Made by a program: the position numbers and the translations under genes. Below, one piece after another: positions 61,901 through 64,000 of a stretch of 64,000 nucleotides of DNA. The stretch covers positions 102,616-166,615 of the forward strand of contig JALONP010000008.1 of assembly GCA_025454875.1 (NCBI GenBank). The letters run 5' to 3'. Below the pieces are notes generated by a model that worked only from the letters and a program-made list of their open reading frames with translations, had not been told where the DNA came from and did no database searches. The stretch comes from Bacteroidia bacterium (GTDB taxonomy: Bacteria; Bacteroidota; Bacteroidia; UKL13-3). How positions within the stretch are numbered: the first letter of the stretch is position 1; every line of letters starts with the position of its first letter.

Positions 61901-64000
61901 CAATAGGAAGAGGTGCCGTATACGCGCCTATTGAATTAGTGAATCCAAAAACAAGTTTAAGTGGCGAAGTAGATGTATTGGTTCGTTATGTTGATTCAGC
62001 AACAACAGGTACTCCTGATGGTGTATTAATTAGCACACTTCCTAATCCGTACTATTGGCAAATTTCAATTCCGAATGGCGCTGCAAACCTTGACTCTGCT
62101 ACCAGAGTGAGAGTTACACGCGCTGGCCTAACGGGTGTCAATCGTTTGGCTTACTCTTCAACAATTAATGGAATTTATGCTGGCCGCTCAGGTGGACCAG
62201 TAGTGAATGTTATCACTTCTGATACTATTGTTGGTGCTGCTGCAACAGAAGGTTTTTACACTGCTGGTGAAGTGATTATACCAATCTCTGGTTCGTTTTT
62301 AGTTGGTGCTACCAAAACAGCACCTGATTACACGACAATAACTGCTTTCTTAGCGGATATCTCTGGTAAACAAGTTCAAGGAAACATTACATTAAACCTA
62401 GACTCTGATTATGATCCCTCTTTAGAAACATTCCCGATTACGTTCAATGCATTTGCAACAAACAATGCTGCACACACCATTACCATTAAACCAAATGCAG
62501 GTGTTCAAGAAGTAATCAGTGGTAACAATGCAAACGCAATCTTATTGTTTAACAATAATGCTCGCAATTGGATTGTTGATGGTTCAAACAATGGAACTTC
62601 AAGTCGCGATTTGATTATACGTAATGACAATACAGGTACAGCTGCAGTAGTAAGATATATTGGATCCGTTGCCAACCAAGGTGTTCAAAACAGTACTTTA
62701 AGAAACACCATCATCCGTGGCGGTTCCAACTTAAGCAGTATCGGTGTATTGGTTGGTGGAACTACTTTAAGTGTATTTTCGAATGGTATTGGACATGATA
62801 ATATTACAATACAAAACAACCAAGTATACAATACCAACCATGCAATCGCTGTAAGTGGAACAAGTGCTGCAGTTCGTGTGAAAAAAGTAAATATCCTACA
62901 AAACGCATTGGGTATCGATACAGCCTCTTTATCTAACAGACAAGTAAGCATTCATTTCACCCATGCAGATACTTGTTTGGTTGAAGGTAATACGATTTTC
63001 AATATGATTGGTAGTATCTCCTTTGGTACTATTACTGGTATCCACCTGAATACAAATACCTCAAATATTACCATTCGCAAAAACACTATTCGCAATATTG
63101 TTAACGAAAATACATCAGCTGGTGGTGCTGCCGGTATTTGGGTGAGCGCTGCTGTTGTTGGTGTAAATAACCAAATTGTAAACAACTCAATCAGCCGGGT
63201 AAGAGGAACTAACTACAATTGGGGTAATCCTTACTCTCAATACACTCCACATGGTATTTTCATCCAGAGCGGTACCGACCTTAAAGTGTACTTTAACAGT
63301 GTACATTTATCAGGAGCATACACCTCAGGAACTGCCCAAACCAATAGCAGTGCGCTTACCATCGCAACTAGTACAATTTCCAACTTAGATATTAGAAACA
63401 ATACTTTCTCTAACTCATCTACAAGTACAGCTGCCGCAAGTAAGTTTTATGCAGTAACGCATTGGAGAAGCACCTCAGGACAAAATATTAATAACAATAA
63501 TTATTTTGTAAGTGGTACGCAAGGTGTTCTTGGATATGATTACAATCCAACAACTTTTACAGGTGTTGATAATACCACCTTGAGCCAAGTACAATCTACA
63601 CTAGGTGCCAATGTGAACTCGGTAAATTCGGATCCACAATTTGTAAACGATTCTACCTTAATTATTGGATTGGGTACTTTAGCTGGATTGGGTACACCAC
63701 TTGCTGGTATCACAACTGATATTTTAGACTCTACACGTAACAACCCTCCTTCTATTGGAGCTTACGAAAACGGAGTAGATTTATCTGGTCCAACCATTAC
63801 ATATACCAATCTTACCAATACATTCCTGGTAACGAATAGGGTATTGACTGATTTTGCTACCATAACTGATTTTAATGGTGTAGATACTACAGCTAATAAG
63901 CCAAGAATCTACTACAAAAAAACACTAGAGTCTAATGTGTTCGGATCATATCCAACTGACAACAACAGTACGTTCAATGGATGGAAATATGCAGAAGCAG
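58990..64000 (+). CDS. Giant secreted multi-domain protein 3, cut by the window end
   Basis: An open frame from the ATG at 58990 runs to the window end without a stop (1670 residues visible). It has a signal peptide ending NDALAQ, an N-terminal domain with SVSPDGFFRLGTAAS and APYWDD, and a fibronectin type III domain at about residues 258-345 (ITLNWGDSTT, YVVQRSTDGG, GLLPGQTYTFKV). A segment GGNWKDPATWVGGIVPTATD follows, common in T9SS cargo, then long beta-structured repeats. From about residue 1100 comes the beta-helix module seen in the other two giants (SGSFLVGATK, IDGSNNG-like rung). Near the edge the PTITYTNL / YYKK module appears. A T9SS sorting domain is expected beyond the window. 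Confidence 0.88.
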   Translation, partial: MRKQLQTIKKLLGRGLALGVFGLGLIAFVNNDALAQGITATTYPISYTTGVTLFTVPGVNTQHVGNSNDDTPGPLTSFGSGFTFTYGGVQYSHLSVSPDGFFRLGTAASAQFTNDLSSTTNTPIIAPYWDDVATGTTGQVRGFITGTAPNRIYVIDWFVTIPRNITGAPNANFQCWLYENGGKIQFVYGTGIISAAMSYSVGHAITTGTPTRISTVTIDGTSFIASTNAYVSATPNNANAAAIPSGSSITYTPSTPSASPNNLTFSSITANGITLNWGDSTTNESFYVVQRSTDGGINYTTLANIAANSTTYNATGLLPGQTYTFKVIAATEGNFDSSVVGSQATLPPVAIISTSIGGNWKDPATWVGGIVPTATDSVIIADGATVTIDTTAGACYALVVGQGISGILEYRAASAATLNVSHSVYINTGAIFNAGTGTLTTHTLTIGGTATAPSPGNLINNGTLDFFGTAGANITFFGSLDGSITGAGTFDFRRITLSKGAVLINRPMLTFNAAFTVEDGTTVGVIATHTAGILQIAGTFTQNSPLYNAAAHTIPLNGGVWLNNPNFTVTAQNGNMTNNGLLRITQGTYNISTVNTAVLNFGAGAHLWVEGGVLNHSARILTASVITFTQSGGIINVATVGNSTSGSASFGLTSIATAINWTGGRVVLNQRNTGATIVDYNVAPLSGYNGGTLQVGSSATATNFDFRINGNTPNLTIDTVTNNKSALLRLQTNVRGKVYIPVGATLNLNGQNLLFLADSFTNNGFVDGRTAASNFVFFGNTAQFYQGLGADTIQAISNQNTAGGVSFLDTVVAYRVNFFSVTPINNSGRIVLGNGIAQAVTVQIGVANFTSTAGIFDVAPTFNLGTGTYSLIYQQEGALRTTGVEIPVSRSITNLTISDTNNVTLAGGNLTLTGTLAMTAGRLNTSDTTLLIINNTAAAASNIGSATSYVNGPMQRRIADSLTTASTYSFPIGRGAVYAPIELVNPKTSLSGEVDVLVRYVDSATTGTPDGVLISTLPNPYYWQISIPNGAANLDSATRVRVTRAGLTGVNRLAYSSTINGIYAGRSGGPVVNVITSDTIVGAAATEGFYTAGEVIIPISGSFLVGATKTAPDYTTITAFLADISGKQVQGNITLNLDSDYDPSLETFPITFNAFATNNAAHTITIKPNAGVQEVISGNNANAILLFNNNARNWIVDGSNNGTSSRDLIIRNDNTGTAAVVRYIGSVANQGVQNSTLRNTIIRGGSNLSSIGVLVGGTTLSVFSNGIGHDNITIQNNQVYNTNHAIAVSGTSAAVRVKKVNILQNALGIDTASLSNRQVSIHFTHADTCLVEGNTIFNMIGSISFGTITGIHLNTNTSNITIRKNTIRNIVNENTSAGGAAGIWVSAAVVGVNNQIVNNSISRVRGTNYNWGNPYSQYTPHGIFIQSGTDLKVYFNSVHLSGAYTSGTAQTNSSALTIATSTISNLDIRNNTFSNSSTSTAAASKFYAVTHWRSTSGQNINNNNYFVSGTQGVLGYDYNPTTFTGVDNTTLSQVQSTLGANVNSVNSDPQFVNDSTLIIGLGTLAGLGTPLAGITTDILDSTRNNPPSIGAYENGVDLSGPTITYTNLTNTFLVTNRVLTDFATITDFNGVDTTANKPRIYYKKTLESNVFGSYPTDNNSTFNGWKYAEA

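Noticed and set aside
40813-63743. Many long open frames on the minus strand inside the three giant genes
   Set aside because: They arise from the repetitive, Thr/Asn/Gly-rich coding strand, lack family motifs and promoters, and lie fully inside well-supported genes.
1-64000. CRISPR arrays, tRNA or rRNA genes and intact insertion sequences
   Set aside because: No regularly spaced direct repeats, cloverleaf-forming segments, rRNA-like sequence or transposase frame was found on either strand.

Overview
The window is a chromosomal segment of a member of the Bacteroidota, most likely from a Chitinophagia/Sphingobacteriia-like lineage. Four things support this: moderately AT-rich DNA without clear Shine-Dalgarno sites, promoters of the TTTG-N19-TAnnTTTG type (clearest at 40458-40488), giant secreted proteins ending in a type IX secretion (T9SS) type A sorting domain, and a Sec-exported lipoprotein form of nitrous oxide reductase (clade II NosZ).

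Layout. Positions 1-4500 hold minus-strand housekeeping and transport genes: yicC-gmk-nadD, and a MATE exporter followed by an EamA exporter. Positions 4541-5290 carry a DUF2490 protein. Positions 5350-13440 hold a tight plus-strand nitrous-oxide-respiration operon: cytochrome c lipoprotein, nosZ, a membrane protein fused to NosL, nosD, nosF, nosY, then a tryptophan 2,3-dioxygenase, a group III truncated haemoglobin and a small CopD-like membrane protein. A terminator hairpin separates it from a convergent fasciclin-domain lipoprotein gene. The nos operon and the fasciclin gene share a near-identical 18-bp palindrome at the same distance from their start codons. A Crp/Fnr regulator whose recognition helix fits this palindrome lies next door, in an operon with a type II NADH dehydrogenase.

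Positions 16.4-34.6 kb hold mostly minus-strand metabolic genes: pth, L-threonine dehydrogenase, thioesterase, an E1 alpha-beta fusion, a NarL-type response regulator, fsa, TPMT-like methyltransferase, a TonB-dependent receptor, an AlkB-type hydroxylase, a lipoprotein plus histidine ammonia-lyase, and a histidyl-tRNA synthetase with an unusual insertion. A ParE/RelE toxin-antitoxin pair with a frameshifted toxin, a serine hydrolase and purH follow. Positions 34.8-40.4 kb are the cell-shape cluster mreBCD-mrdA-rodA.

From 40.5 kb to the window end are three consecutive giant secreted proteins: 2961 aa; about 3041 aa if a one-base frameshift is repaired; and at least 1670 aa, cut by the window edge. 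They are built from parallel beta-helix repeats and shared modules. The first two are clear paralogues that both end in a T9SS sorting domain.

The strongest leads are the shared CRP-like operator linking nos, the fasciclin gene and the adjacent regulator; the fused NosL polyprotein with an internal lipobox; the haem dioxygenase and globin at the end of the nos operon; the insertion in HisRS; and the two frameshifted genes. No tRNA, rRNA, CRISPR array or intact insertion sequence was recognised.
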